A DNA stretch of 41,257 nucleotides from Candidatus Peregrinibacteria bacterium (GCA_014240275.1 JAAZXH010000024.1:1-41257), one strand, 5' to 3'; shown: positions 16,191-25,278, counted from the first letter of the stretch. The notes: generated from the letters alone by a model not told the origin. Translations and numbers: made by a program.

Positions 16191-17570
16191 ATGAAACTCA
16201 AAAAGGGGCAAAAATTAATAGCAAACATTTCTAATTTAAATATCAAAGGTTTTGGTATTGCTAAGTTATATCAAGGTTCAAAAACGTATAACATAGCAGT
16301 TGATGGGGCTTTCCCTGGAGATTTAGTGGAGTGCCAAGTTTATAAATCAAAAAAACTATACGCCGAAGCTAGGGTATTGCATTTTTTAAAGTATTCTAGA
16401 GATAGAGTAGAGCCAAACAATGATTACGCAGGAATTTCAGGGGCAACGCCATTAGAAACTTTAGCTTATCCGAAGCAGCTAGTCTATAAGCAAGCTGAAG
16501 TAATAAGAATTTTAAACAACTTAAATTTAAAATCTGTCATAAATCCGATTATTGGTATGGAGGACCCATGGTTTTATAGAAATAAAATGCAATATTCCTT
16601 TGGGATAGAAGCTGATACTTTTGAGTTCACTCTTGGGTTACATCATAAAATGTACCGTAGTAAAATTGTATCAGTCCAAAATTGTAACTTATGTGATCCT
16701 CTTTGTAATAAGTTGATATCCTTTACCAAAGCTTACTTTCAGAAAACCAACCTGGTGCCCTATAATTTTTTTGATAATTCTGGCCTACTTCGTAATTTAA
16801 CTTTGCGTTTTTCTAAAAATACTACCGATAAAATGTTAATTTTAGAGCTGTCTAATTACTCCAATGACCCTGTAGTAGACCAGTATTTTCAAGCACTTCA
16901 AGCTACTTTTCCAGAAATTACCAGTGCATACCTTTTAAACATAATTGTCAAAAAGGGGACGAAGACTCAAAATGTACTAACTCATAAATTTGGCCAAACT
17001 ACCTTACAGGAAAATTTACATTTAAAAACACAAAACCTTGAATTTCAGGTCTTGCCTTTAGCTTTTTTTCAGCCCAATACCAAGCAGGCTCAAACAATTT
17101 ATCAGACTGTACTCGACTTAGTTGAGCCAGGTAAGTTAGCCTTAGACTTGTTTTGTGGAACTGGTACTATTGGCTTGTTTTTAAGTTCTTTGTTCTCAAA
17201 AGTAGTTGGGATAGAGCTTGAGCCCCAAGCTGTAGAGGTTGCTAAAAGTAACGCTTTGAATAATCAGCTTCAAAACATTGAGTTTTACTGTGGTGATGTT
17301 TATAAAATCTTAAATTCTAAACAATTTCAACAGCCTGATTTGGTAGTAGTGGACCCTCCAAGGTCGGGGCTCACACCAAAAGCTCTAGACTTAATTGTTA
17401 ATCTTGCACCTAAGCAGCTAGTTTATGTGAGTTGTAACCTAAAGAGTTTTGCAAACAACGCTGTTGAACTTACTGAAAAAGGTTACAAGCTAGAACTTGT
17501 AACCCCTGTCGATCAATTTCCACACACCCGTCACTTAGAAGTGATAGCTAAGTTTACTCGTCCAAAGTAA
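16191..17570 (+). CDS. RlmD/RumA-type uracil-C5 RNA methyltransferase
   Basis: 459 residues. An N-terminal TRAM domain (about 1-65) is followed by a linker with a small Cys cluster (CNLCDPLC, possible Fe-S ligands). The SAM-binding Rossmann core has LALDLFCGTGTIGLFLS and VVGIELEPQAVEVAKSNA, VVDPPRSGL is the family motif, and VSCNLKSF carries the nucleophilic Cys. The family makes m5U in 23S rRNA (747/1939) or tRNA (54); sequence alone does not choose between RlmC, RlmD, RlmCD and TrmA-like targets. The 3' end overlaps the convergent aminopeptidase gene by 17 bp. Confidence 0.92.
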   Translation: MKLKKGQKLIANISNLNIKGFGIAKLYQGSKTYNIAVDGAFPGDLVECQVYKSKKLYAEARVLHFLKYSRDRVEPNNDYAGISGATPLETLAYPKQLVYKQAEVIRILNNLNLKSVINPIIGMEDPWFYRNKMQYSFGIEADTFEFTLGLHHKMYRSKIVSVQNCNLCDPLCNKLISFTKAYFQKTNLVPYNFFDNSGLLRNLTLRFSKNTTDKMLILELSNYSNDPVVDQYFQALQATFPEITSAYLLNIIVKKGTKTQNVLTHKFGQTTLQENLHLKTQNLEFQVLPLAFFQPNTKQAQTIYQTVLDLVEPGKLALDLFCGTGTIGLFLSSLFSKVVGIELEPQAVEVAKSNALNNQLQNIEFYCGDVYKILNSKQFQQPDLVVVDPPRSGLTPKALDLIVNLAPKQLVYVSCNLKSFANNAVELTEKGYKLELVTPVDQFPHTRHLEVIAKFTRPK

Positions 17571-18747
17571 ATTCACCATTTTTATAAATTACTACTTTAC
17601 GGCCATCTTTTAGTGTAGCGGTTACTGTTCTATCTTTTGTTGAAACTATATCGATATGAATAATAGATTGATTAAAACCAAGCTCTAATTTTTGCTCTTC
17701 GCTCATAGGTCCATCCAGGGTGCAACTATCTGTATAGGCAGACCCAATTGCAATATGTGTATTTCCAAATTCACCACCTACGTTTTCATCGTATAGAGTT
17801 TGGGCCATGAATTTTTGAATTCGACTAAATTTTTTGTCGGTCAAAGAAAACTCTCCAACTTTATCTGCATTTTCTACAGCAAAGATCTCTGTCAGAATTT
17901 CTTGACCTTTGTCAGCTTTAAAGTTTGAAACTTTTCCATCCACAAACTCCAACTCAATACCAGTTAGAATTGAACCTTGATACAAAAGAGGTTCTGTAAA
18001 GGCGATTTTACCATTTAATGTTCTCCAGTCTGGTGATATAAATACTTCAAAAGAAGGTATGTTTCTACCAGATCCCCCGAGCCATTGACGATTTTCACCG
18101 AGGCCAACTGTTAAATCAATGTCTTCCGCCTGAATATGCATGTAATCTATATCTAAGGAATTTAGCCATTTTTTAACGTTTGCAATTTGGCTAAAGATGT
18201 CTTCAAAACAAGCCTTTGGGTCATCTTCATTCAAAAAACAGGCTTCTATAATTTGCTCCCAATACTCATCTAGACTCAAACCTGCAAGGTCTGCCATACC
18301 TTGAGTTCCAAACATGCCAAGCGTCCAAAAGTTCGGAGTGATATCCATTTTATTTTTGTAGGCTTGGCTATAAAAACCCGAAGCCTTTCTACGCAGCGCT
18401 AACTTTTTAGGATCCACATCAGATAATTCTGTTGGGTCAGAATCAGCAATAATTGAAATTAAATAGTCTGTTTCTTCTAAACGAGAAAGCATGGTTTTTT
18501 CTGGAAAAAATTCCAGCTGTTTATCATTAGCAATTGCAAAAAATTTATTACTTAATCCCTCAGGTCGGAAGTTCACAATAGGGTGTGCACCAGCCTTTAA
18601 AACGCTTTCATATAAAAATGGAAGCAGATCAGAAGCAGATTCTGGTACATTCAGTAATACGCTTTTATTTGGCTGTACATCCAGCGCGAAATTCACAAAC
18701 ACATCGGCGTATTTTTGCAAGTGAATGTCAGTGTAAGGTTTTTTCAT
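17554..18747 (-). CDS. M29-family aminopeptidase (AmpS/PepS-like)
   Basis: 397 residues, typical of M29 metallopeptidases, which remove N-terminal residues from peptides in the cytosol using two divalent metals. Recognisable parts are the N-terminal domain LLNVPESASDLLPFLYESVLKAGAHPIVNFRP, then GSGRNIPSFEVFISPDWRTLNGKIAFTEPLLYQG with a metal-ligand Glu, GGEFGNTHIAIGSAYTDS and SIIHIDIVS near the end. Peptide salvage suits an auxotrophic organism. The -10 box (minus-strand TATAAC, 18755-18760) predicts +1 at 18748, one base before the ATG. Confidence 0.92.
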   Translation of the reverse strand: MKKPYTDIHLQKYADVFVNFALDVQPNKSVLLNVPESASDLLPFLYESVLKAGAHPIVNFRPEGLSNKFFAIANDKQLEFFPEKTMLSRLEETDYLISIIADSDPTELSDVDPKKLALRRKASGFYSQAYKNKMDITPNFWTLGMFGTQGMADLAGLSLDEYWEQIIEACFLNEDDPKACFEDIFSQIANVKKWLNSLDIDYMHIQAEDIDLTVGLGENRQWLGGSGRNIPSFEVFISPDWRTLNGKIAFTEPLLYQGSILTGIELEFVDGKVSNFKADKGQEILTEIFAVENADKVGEFSLTDKKFSRIQKFMAQTLYDENVGGEFGNTHIAIGSAYTDSCTLDGPMSEEQKLELGFNQSIIHIDIVSTKDRTVTATLKDGRKVVIYKNGEFTLDE

Positions 18748-18790
18748 AGTTAAGGTTATATGCTATATTAATAATATCTAGAATGACTTT

Positions 18791-19429
18791 ATGATTCAAT
18801 TTGATTCTATTTTTTATTCCACCAAAGAACAATCTATTTTAGAAGATTTTAACTTGACGATCAAAGGCAAGGAGTTTGTAGTAGTTAATGGAGCCTCGGG
18901 AGTAGGGAAGTCCACGCTTTTGCAGTTATTGGTTGGTGCAATCAAACCCGATTCTGGCAATATCTACGTCGATGGAGTAGATATCCACGAGCTCACACCA
19001 GAACAACTCCAGGTTTATCGCCGCTCACTAGGTATGATTTGGCAAGATTTTAGGCTATTCCCTGAAAAGACAGTATTTGAAAATGTAGCGATGACACTTG
19101 AAATTTTAGGTCACGAACCACTGCAAATCTACCATGATGTCCCTGATATTCTAGACCGTCTAGGCCTGGGTAAAAAGCTTGATCATAAAGCCTCGAGACT
19201 ATCTGGAGGAGAAAAACAAAGAGTCGCTATTGCCCGCGCTTTGGTTCACAAGCCGAGCTTGATCATCGCCGACGAACCAACTGGCAATTTAGACCCAAAT
19301 TCTACTTCTGACATTTTAAAGATCTTAACCGAAATTAACGCCGTGCCATCTACCATCATCATGGTTACGCATGAGCAAAACCTTAAGCAACTCCCTGGTC
19401 ATCATAGAATTATCAATATACAGCATTAA
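18791..19429 (+). CDS. ftsE: Cell-division ABC ATPase FtsE
   Basis: 212 residues. Walker A GASGVGKST (34-42), Q-loop WQDFRLFPEKTVFENVA, signature LSGGEKQRVAIARAL and Walker B LIIADEPTGNLDP. The Q-loop text and the short length fit FtsE better than a LolD-type exporter. FtsE works with the membrane protein FtsX to activate septal peptidoglycan hydrolases, but no ftsX follows: the next gene is dprA. ftsX must lie elsewhere, or this ATPase has another partner. The extended -10 TGCTATATT (18761-18769) predicts a leader of about 15 nt. Confidence 0.82.
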   Translation: MIQFDSIFYSTKEQSILEDFNLTIKGKEFVVVNGASGVGKSTLLQLLVGAIKPDSGNIYVDGVDIHELTPEQLQVYRRSLGMIWQDFRLFPEKTVFENVAMTLEILGHEPLQIYHDVPDILDRLGLGKKLDHKASRLSGGEKQRVAIARALVHKPSLIIADEPTGNLDPNSTSDILKILTEINAVPSTIIMVTHEQNLKQLPGHHRIINIQH

Positions 19430-19489
19430 GTTCTCTTTAGGATTAGTTTTTTTATAAATATAAAATGCACTGCAGTTATTCTAAAACTG

Positions 19490-19495
19490 TATAAT
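19490..19495 (+). promoter_or_regulatory. -10 box of dprA
   Basis: TATAAT predicts +1 at 19502, one base before the dprA ATG (19503). A 5-bp inverted repeat CAGTT/AACTG lies just upstream of the box. No -35 match. Confidence 0.5.
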
Positions 19496-19502
19496 AAATT
19501 TT

Positions 19503-20138
19503 ATGGAATATATAGAAAAAGACAGTAAGTACGCGCGTTGGTTTAGTCTAACAAAACCTGAAGTTCAAAAATGTTACTTTCAAGGAAATATTAAGTACCT
19601 ATCCCAGAGCTACAAGCGGATTTGCATAGTAGGGTCTCGTAAAATGACCAATTATGGCAGGCAGGTCTTAGAGTATTTAATTCCTTATATCTTATCTCAA
19701 AACATGTTGGTAGTTTCAGGTGGAGCTTTTGGAGTAGATATATACGCTCATCAATTAGTAAGGCAGTTTCAATCTCCTGGAGTAGTAGTTCTACCCTCTT
19801 CTTTGGAGCATGTGTATCCAAAGCAAAATCAATCGACGATCCAATATTTTGCCTCTCAAGGATTAATCTTATCTGAAAACCAAAAAGTACGACCAAATAA
19901 ATATGATTTTATAGCACGCAATCGTATTATGGCAGCTATTTCAGACCTTGTAGTAATAATTGAAGCAGCTAAACAGTCGGGTTCATTACATACAGCTAAT
20001 TTTGCCTTAGAAAACGGAATCAATGTAGCGGCAATACCAGGAGAGATTTTTTCTCCTCAAAGTAAAGGCTGTAACCAGCTGATTAGTAATGGGGCTCATT
20101 TGATTTTGGAGCCTAAAGACATTTTAAATCTTATTTAG
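19503..20138 (+). CDS. dprA: DNA-processing protein DprA/Smf, core-only
   Basis: 211 residues, reduced to the Rossmann-like ssDNA-binding core without the usual N-terminal SAM-like or C-terminal winged domain (full-length proteins are about 280-370). Motifs: ICIVGSRKMTNYG, VVSGGAFGVDIYAHQ, ARNRIMAAISDLVVIIEA, SGSLHTANFALENG and AAIPGEIFSPQSKGCNQLI. DprA loads RecA on incoming single-stranded DNA during transformation. With pilB, pseudopilins and recA in the same window this supports natural DNA uptake. The mRNA is probably leaderless, and the stop overlaps the pilB stop by 8 bp. Confidence 0.92.
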   Translation: MEYIEKDSKYARWFSLTKPEVQKCYFQGNIKYLSQSYKRICIVGSRKMTNYGRQVLEYLIPYILSQNMLVVSGGAFGVDIYAHQLVRQFQSPGVVVLPSSLEHVYPKQNQSTIQYFASQGLILSENQKVRPNKYDFIARNRIMAAISDLVVIIEAAKQSGSLHTANFALENGINVAAIPGEIFSPQSKGCNQLISNGAHLILEPKDILNLI

Positions 20139-21810
20139 TCACCCGGTATACCTCACTTAAAGAAGTAGCTCCAGCTAGAACTTTCAAAATTCCATCTTGT
20201 TCCATAGTTAGGAAGCCTTTTTGCTTGAGATATTCAAGTAGAGTTTTATTGGTCGATTTTTTGATGATCAGTTCCGCAAAATCTGGATCCACCATAATCA
20301 TTTCGGCAATGACCAGTCGGCCTTTGTATCCTGTACCATTACACTCTGTACATCCTTTGGGCTCTTTGATTGCTTCAGGTAAAACATAATTTTTCTGTTG
20401 CGTTTCGTTGATTTCTGCTAGTTTATCTCGTAAGTCATCTTTCATAGAGCCTTCAAGCTTTAATTCGGTAGCACAGTTTGGGCAGATCTTACGTACTAAT
20501 CTTTGCGCAATAATACAGTTTAAGGAAGGACCAATTAAAAATGGTTCAATGCCCATGTTGTAGAGTCTTTGAATAGTTTCAACCGCATTGTTGGTATGCA
20601 GTGTCGAAAGTACCACGTGACCAGTTAAAGAAGCTTGCAAAGCGGTATTGGCAGTAGAGTATTCTCGAATTTCCCCAACCATCACAACGTCAGGATCCTG
20701 ACGTAAAACAGATTCCAATGCACTTTTGAAGGTGTAACCTTCTTCTTCTAAAATTTGACTCTGCACTATGTTTTCTAAGTGATATTCAATTGGATCTTCT
20801 AGTGTAATAATTTTACGACTTTCAGTATTGTAGCGCGTTAAAAGTGAGTAGAGTGAAGTTGTTTTACCACTACCAGTAGGTCCAGTTACCAAAATTAAAC
20901 CTTGAGACAGGTCGCTAATGTTTTCAAAATTATTTAAGTGTTGTTTGTTAAAACCCAAATCAGCTAAGTTTAGAAATTGTTTATTGGTATCAAGCAGACG
21001 CAGCACTACAGTTTCACCAAATTCTGTAGGGATCAAAGATACCCTGATGTCTACTTTCTGATTATTCACAGTGATAAACATTCTACCATCTTGAGGTATG
21101 TTCCGAACATTTAACTTCAAGTGGCTATCATATTTAATTTGGGTCAAAATGCTTTCATAAATAGCACTTTTTATATCCACAATATTACGCAGCATTCCAT
21201 CGACCCGAAAACGTAACAAAGAAGATTGCTCTTGCGGCTGAATGTGGATATCCGAAGCCCTCATAGAAATTGCTTTAAAGATGATACCGTTTAAACCCTC
21301 CCGAATGGTAGATGGAGTTATTTTTTCGATACTATCACGTAAGTCCGCAATATATTCAGCTAATTGAGTAGAGGAGTCACTATAGTCTAATTTATTTTCA
21401 ATTTTTTGAGTCAGGTTTTGGGTTTGAAAAGTTTGAATTTGATTGTGAATCAATTGCATATCTTCAAAAATACAAAGTCCTGGAGATATTTCAAAACCTT
21501 GCTGCTCAAGTTTACCAGTTAAAGCCTGAAACTGATTTGATTTCGAATCTTCAGTTACAACTTGTAATTTCTTACCATGTTTTAAGGTGATCACAGCTTT
21601 TGCTTCGAGTAGAATTTGATAGGGAATCAGGCGAAACAAATCTGGATTCACTGTAGTATTTCGTAAATCAACATATCTTACTCCTTCGCTAGCTGCCAAA
21701 GTTTTTAGTTTTTGTCTTTTTTGTTCAAGTACAATATCTTGAGTAAAACTCCCTTCGTGGGTTTGCTTTTTATGAGTTTTCCCAGTATTGAAATCTTTAA
21801 AGTCTTGCAT
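20131..21810 (-). CDS. pilB: Type IV pilus/type II secretion assembly ATPase PilB/GspE
   Basis: 559 residues. A degenerate N-terminal MshEN-like domain (about 30-130) and an N2 domain with MRASDIHIQPQ precede Walker A GPTGSGKTT (310-318), the Asp box (EDPIEY), Walker B DPDVVMVGEIRE, the His box LSTLHTNNAVETIQRL, and a C-terminal tetracysteine zinc finger (CPNC...CTECNGTGYKGR). This hexameric cytoplasmic motor drives pilin polymerisation. The matching pseudopilins lie at 37882-39918, so the system is dispersed. It begins right after the nusA terminator, with a promoter inside that hairpin. The C-terminal stop overlaps dprA. Confidence 0.93.
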   Translation of the reverse strand: MQDFKDFNTGKTHKKQTHEGSFTQDIVLEQKRQKLKTLAASEGVRYVDLRNTTVNPDLFRLIPYQILLEAKAVITLKHGKKLQVVTEDSKSNQFQALTGKLEQQGFEISPGLCIFEDMQLIHNQIQTFQTQNLTQKIENKLDYSDSSTQLAEYIADLRDSIEKITPSTIREGLNGIIFKAISMRASDIHIQPQEQSSLLRFRVDGMLRNIVDIKSAIYESILTQIKYDSHLKLNVRNIPQDGRMFITVNNQKVDIRVSLIPTEFGETVVLRLLDTNKQFLNLADLGFNKQHLNNFENISDLSQGLILVTGPTGSGKTTSLYSLLTRYNTESRKIITLEDPIEYHLENIVQSQILEEEGYTFKSALESVLRQDPDVVMVGEIREYSTANTALQASLTGHVVLSTLHTNNAVETIQRLYNMGIEPFLIGPSLNCIIAQRLVRKICPNCATELKLEGSMKDDLRDKLAEINETQQKNYVLPEAIKEPKGCTECNGTGYKGRLVIAEMIMVDPDFAELIIKKSTNKTLLEYLKQKGFLTMEQDGILKVLAGATSLSEVYRVTK

Positions 21811-21851
21811 AAATAAAAAGCTATCTATTTATTATACCACAAATAGATAGC
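21811..21851 (-). terminator. Intrinsic terminator after nusA
   Basis: On the minus strand a perfect 11-bp stem GCTATCTATTT / AAATAGATAGC with a 10-base loop is followed by TTTTTATTT, ending one base before the pilB ATG (21810). A second possible stem, CCACAAATA (21837-21845) with TATTTGTGG (21863-21871), shares bases with it and cannot form at the same time. Confidence 0.8.
21831..21839 (-). promoter_or_regulatory. pilB extended -10 inside the terminator loop
   Basis: The loop of the nusA terminator reads TGGTATAAT on the minus strand, a perfect TGn extended -10. Predicted +1 is near 21824, about 14 nt before the pilB ATG. The -35 position holds TTTCAT, a weak match. Confidence 0.6.
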
Positions 21852-21877
21852 ATATGAAACATTATTTGTGGCTTTTT

Positions 21878-23179
21878 TTACAGGTTATTCACTTTTTCAT
21901 GAATTTCTAATGCTGCGTCTTCATCTATCCCGTCAATTGTTTGTAAATCTGATACAGATAGGCCCTGTAATTGTATCGCTAGAGTAAGGTTTGCCTCTGT
22001 TAAGGCTTCTACGATATGTGACGATAAACCAGCTTCAGAAACAGTAATTTCACTTGGCTCCTTCTTACCAGCCGCTTCTTCTGTAGCTTCCTCACTTGGT
22101 GCTGCAGCCTTTTTAGTAACTTCTGCTTGAATATCTTCAGGCAACTCACTTGAATTCATAATGTCAATTTCACATTCTGTGAGTTTAGAAGCAAGCCTTA
22201 CATTTTGTCCCTTTTTCCCGATTGCAAGCGAACGTTGGTCTTCTTGCACAAATACTTGGGCGCTATTTTGCTCTTCATTTAAAATTATGTGATCAATAGT
22301 TGCAGGAGCCAAAGCACTTTTAATCATAGCCTCTTTATTATCTGTGTATAGTAAAATATCAATTCTTTCACCATTTAATTCATCCATAACACTTTGGATA
22401 CGAACCCCTTTTTGTCCTACACAAGAACCAATTGGGTCAATTTTTTCACTTTCTGCATTAGAGCTCACTGCAATCTTAGTTCGAAGTCCAGCATCACGTG
22501 CTATAGCTTTTACCACTACAGTGCCTTCAGATACTTCTGGAATTTCAATTTCTAATAGTTTAGCAACTAAATTTTTATGAGTTCGAGAAATTAAGAGCTT
22601 TGGACCTTTTGTGGTTTTAACAACCTTATCAAGATAAAGCTTTATTCTTTGACCTGCATAGTATTTTTCGCCAGGAATTTGATATTCTTTTGGCAACTCA
22701 ATAATTATCTTACCTAAGTCTACAAAAACGTGATGGTGTTGAACTCTATGTACTTGGGCGTTAATTAATTCGTTTTCACGATCTTTGAAATTTTCGTACA
22801 TAATAGATCTTTCAGCCTCTTGGATTTTTTGAATAATTACTTGTTTCGCTGATTGGGCTGCAATCCGACCATATTCAATTGGAGTAACATCTTTACGAAT
22901 TGATTCTCCAACCTTAACTTTTTTATTAAACTTTTTCGCTTCATCCAGGGTGGTTTGAGTGTGAACATTTTCAACAGTTTCAACTACTTCCAACACCTCA
23001 AAAATCGTTGCACTTTCACCACTTTCAGTTAGTTCCACCTCAATGTTTTGTTCTTTGTGTCCATAATCCTTTTTATAGGCTGCTTTAAAAGAATCTTCGA
23101 TAATAGTTAATACCAGATCTTTTGGTAGGCCTTTTTCGGTCGCTAACTGATTAATAGCTGCTTGAAACTGTGATTGCAT
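21878..23179 (-). CDS. nusA: Transcription termination/antitermination factor NusA
   Basis: 433 residues. The N-terminal RNA-polymerase-binding domain is about 1-125 (FQAAINQLATEKGLPKDLVLTIIEDSFKAAYKKDYG), the S1 domain is near 135-195, and two KH domains follow with GxxG loops in PIGSCVGQKGVRIQSV and SLAIGKKGQNVRLAS. An Ala/Glu-rich linker leads to a C-terminal helix-hairpin-helix unit (LSVSDLQTIDGIDEDAALEI), like the acidic-repeat tail of some NusA proteins. NusA binds the elongation complex and modulates pausing and hairpin-dependent termination. It has its own promoter in the 3' end of recX and an intrinsic terminator after it. Confidence 0.95.
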   Translation of the reverse strand: MQSQFQAAINQLATEKGLPKDLVLTIIEDSFKAAYKKDYGHKEQNIEVELTESGESATIFEVLEVVETVENVHTQTTLDEAKKFNKKVKVGESIRKDVTPIEYGRIAAQSAKQVIIQKIQEAERSIMYENFKDRENELINAQVHRVQHHHVFVDLGKIIIELPKEYQIPGEKYYAGQRIKLYLDKVVKTTKGPKLLISRTHKNLVAKLLEIEIPEVSEGTVVVKAIARDAGLRTKIAVSSNAESEKIDPIGSCVGQKGVRIQSVMDELNGERIDILLYTDNKEAMIKSALAPATIDHIILNEEQNSAQVFVQEDQRSLAIGKKGQNVRLASKLTECEIDIMNSSELPEDIQAEVTKKAAAPSEEATEEAAGKKEPSEITVSEAGLSSHIVEALTEANLTLAIQLQGLSVSDLQTIDGIDEDAALEIHEKVNNL

Positions 23180-23229
23180 AGGTGATTTTAAATTTTCAAA
23201 TTTGGCAAGCGGTTAGCTTACTTAACTCA

Positions 23230-23258
23230 ATTATAGAGTTTTTATTTGTTTTTTGCAA
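23230..23258 (-). promoter_or_regulatory. nusA promoter
   Basis: Minus-strand TTGCAA (23253-23258), 17-bp spacer, TATAAT (23230-23235). Predicted +1 near 23223 gives a leader of about 44 nt, longer than most here. Inverted repeat AACTC/GAGTT (23224-23228 and 23236-23240) brackets the -10 box. The -35 lies inside the recX coding end. Confidence 0.7.
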
Positions 23259-23682
23259 GTTTTTCTAAGGCTTTTTTGATCTGCCCAACATCAAAACCTC
23301 TCCGATATAAAACCTGTCTTGCATAAATATCGTCTTGGAGTCCTTTTTTTTCAGCACAAAGTAAACATAAGCGAGCAAAATCTATATTACTAGCTGTAAT
23401 GGTATCACTAATCATCTGTGGTTCAAAGCCTTTGGAGTAGAGGTGTTGATGGATCCTGTTAGGACCATATAATTTTTTGGTTTGGTTAATCACATACATT
23501 TCGCAGGCTCTTTGTTCCGATAAGTATTTCTTATGTACTAAATGATCCAAGACATCTATAATGTCTTGTTTACTAACTTGCTCTTTGAACTTTTTAGTAA
23601 GCTTGGTACTTAGCTCTTTATAACCATGTTCACGGCGTGCCAAATATTGGCACGCACTATTATAGATCTCTTTATTTAGCAT
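23242..23682 (-). CDS. recX: RecA regulator RecX
   Basis: 146 residues, helical, with the three-helix RecX repeats: [45 protein letters not shown] and a third at the C-terminus ([21 protein letters not shown]). RecX binds inside the RecA filament groove and usually inhibits it. It overlaps the recA 3' end by 11 bp on the same strand, the classical recA-recX arrangement with translational coupling. Confidence 0.9.
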   Translation of the reverse strand: MLNKEIYNSACQYLARREHGYKELSTKLTKKFKEQVSKQDIIDVLDHLVHKKYLSEQRACEMYVINQTKKLYGPNRIHQHLYSKGFEPQMISDTITASNIDFARLCLLCAEKKGLQDDIYARQVLYRRGFDVGQIKKALEKLAKNK

Positions 23683-24694
23683 TTTGAGGATTGGCCAACC
23701 TTAAGATAGTTTTTTCAATCTCAGCGGCTATTTTAGGATTTGCTTCTAAATATTTCTTTGCATTTTCTCTACCTTGACCAATGTTTTCATCTTTATATGA
23801 ATAGTAAGCCCCGCTCTTACGAGTCACGTTGTAGGCTTCAGAGAGATTTAAGATATCTCCCTCTCTTGATATGCCTTTGTTGTACATAATGTCAAATTCT
23901 GCAATTTTGAAAGGAGGAGCAATTTTATTTTTCACAACCTTAATTTTAGCTTTACTACCTACTAATGTTTTACCCATTTCTGTGTTAGCTTCAATTTTTC
24001 CTGCACTTCGAATTTCCATCCTAACTGATGAGTAGAATTTCAAAGCATTTCCACCAGTTGTAGTTTCTGGGTTACCAAACATTACGCCAATTTTCATACG
24101 AATCTGGTTGATGAAGATAATTGACACGTTAGATCTAGAAACAGCACCCGTTAGCTTTCTTAATGCTTGACTCATCAAACGAGCTTGGAGCCCCATGTGT
24201 GCATCTCCCATATCTCCGTCAATTTCTGCTTTTGGTGTAAGAGCTGCTACTGAATCAATCACTATTATGTCTACAGCGTTTGATCGAACTAATGTTTCTA
24301 CGATTTCTAAGGCTTGTTCACCACTATCTGGTTGCGATAGCAAGAGATTGTCTATATCTACGCCAATTTTTTTAGCATATTCAGGATCTAAAGCATGTTC
24401 AGCATCAATAAACGCAGCCTGACCACCCTTCTTTTGAGCTTCAGCGATCATGTGTAGTGTAACGGTTGTTTTCCCTGAACTTTCTGGGCCATATATTTCA
24501 ATGATTCTACCTTTCGGGATACCTCCACCTAAAGCTAAATCTAAGCTTAATGAACCAGTTGGGGTAGTTTCAATTTGAGCATTTTTGTCAGCGCCAAGCT
24601 TCATAATGGATCCTTTTCCAAAATTCTTTTCAATATGTGCAAGAGCCATATCTAGTGATTTTTGTTTTTCAGTATTAACATCTTTCTTCGTCAT
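23672..24694 (-). CDS. recA: Recombinase RecA
   Basis: 340 residues. N-terminal polymerisation helix, [12 protein letters not shown], Walker A GPESSGKT (69-76), the catalytic Glu in [12 protein letters not shown], Walker [16 protein letters not shown], loop 1 [30 protein letters not shown] and the loop 2 region [14 protein letters not shown]. It forms filaments on ssDNA for strand exchange and coactivates LexA cleavage where LexA exists. The C-terminal acidic tail is short (PQNAK). Transcribed with recX from a strong promoter that contains a palindrome. Confidence 0.98.
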   Translation of the reverse strand: MTKKDVNTEKQKSLDMALAHIEKNFGKGSIMKLGADKNAQIETTPTGSLSLDLALGGGIPKGRIIEIYGPESSGKTTVTLHMIAEAQKKGGQAAFIDAEHALDPEYAKKIGVDIDNLLLSQPDSGEQALEIVETLVRSNAVDIIVIDSVAALTPKAEIDGDMGDAHMGLQARLMSQALRKLTGAVSRSNVSIIFINQIRMKIGVMFGNPETTTGGNALKFYSSVRMEIRSAGKIEANTEMGKTLVGSKAKIKVVKNKIAPPFKIAEFDIMYNKGISREGDILNLSEAYNVTRKSGAYYSYKDENIGQGRENAKKYLEANPKIAAEIEKTILRLANPQNAK

Positions 24695-24719
24695 GTTTAA
24701 TAAGTTATAAGTCTACTCA

Positions 24720-24748
24720 ATAGTAGGTGAGTGATAGCTCACCGTCAA
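24720..24748 (-). promoter_or_regulatory. recA promoter with palindromic operator in the spacer
   Basis: Minus-strand TTGACG (24743-24748), exactly 17 bp, TACTAT (24720-24725). The spacer is filled by an inverted repeat GGTGAG-N6-CTCACC (24726-24743) whose first base is the last base of the -35. Predicted +1 near 24713, about 18 nt before the ATG. A repressor bound here would block RNA polymerase. Confidence 0.75.
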
Positions 24749-24793
24749 TCCTTTTTGTAGAAATTTTACTTGCTTAAAGTTTTAATAAATTTT

Positions 24794-25222
24794 CTAATTT
24801 AGTTTGTCTGAAATCACCACTTTGGCAGCCATTAAAGACTTATATATCAAATATAATTCTAAAAAAAATGCAATCAATGCTATCCAATACCAGCCACCAA
24901 TTTGCAGGCTATTAGAGTTGGCATATTCTGGATGGGAGAGAATTGTGAAAATCAAAATTAAATTATACATTTTTAAAAACAATACAGGTAAAAGTAGTTC
25001 ATGACGTACCTTCTTTAGCCACAATGCTACAAAGCATACCTGGGCAATAATGCATATAAAAACCAAGATGCTTAAAGGAGAGTTTAAAAGTTGCACTACT
25101 GTAGTTTGAGTTAAAATATTCTCGCTATAAGACATTAGAATTAAGCTCGAAATTGATAAGCCAAATAATAAAGTTTGGATAATATGGTTTTGATAAGTTT
25201 TTAATATTTCACGAATGCGCAT
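24794..25222 (-). CDS. Small integral membrane protein, unknown
   Basis: 142 residues with four probable TM helices at about 16-33, 47-68, 76-95 and 105-127, a basic N-terminus (MRIREILKTYQNH) and a short charged C-terminus. No motif recognised. It lies upstream of recA on the same strand, separated by the recA promoter, and is divergent from a glycosyltransferase with 56 bp between starts. It could be a small bitopic/polytopic accessory protein of the envelope; no function is assigned. Confidence 0.65.
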   Translation of the reverse strand: MRIREILKTYQNHIIQTLLFGLSISSLILMSYSENILTQTTVVQLLNSPLSILVFICIIAQVCFVALWLKKVRHELLLPVLFLKMYNLILIFTILSHPEYANSNSLQIGGWYWIALIAFFLELYLIYKSLMAAKVVISDKLN

Positions 25223-25278
25223 AAGTTTGCAAAAATTGCTATAAAATTGTATCTTTAAAATAAAATTAAACTAGATGC

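Noticed and set aside
21837-21879. Plus-strand terminator (CCACAAATA/TATTTGTGG followed by T7)
   Set aside because: The form is good, but no plus-strand gene lies upstream; the T run is the end of nusA. Kept only as a possible alternative pairing on the minus strand.
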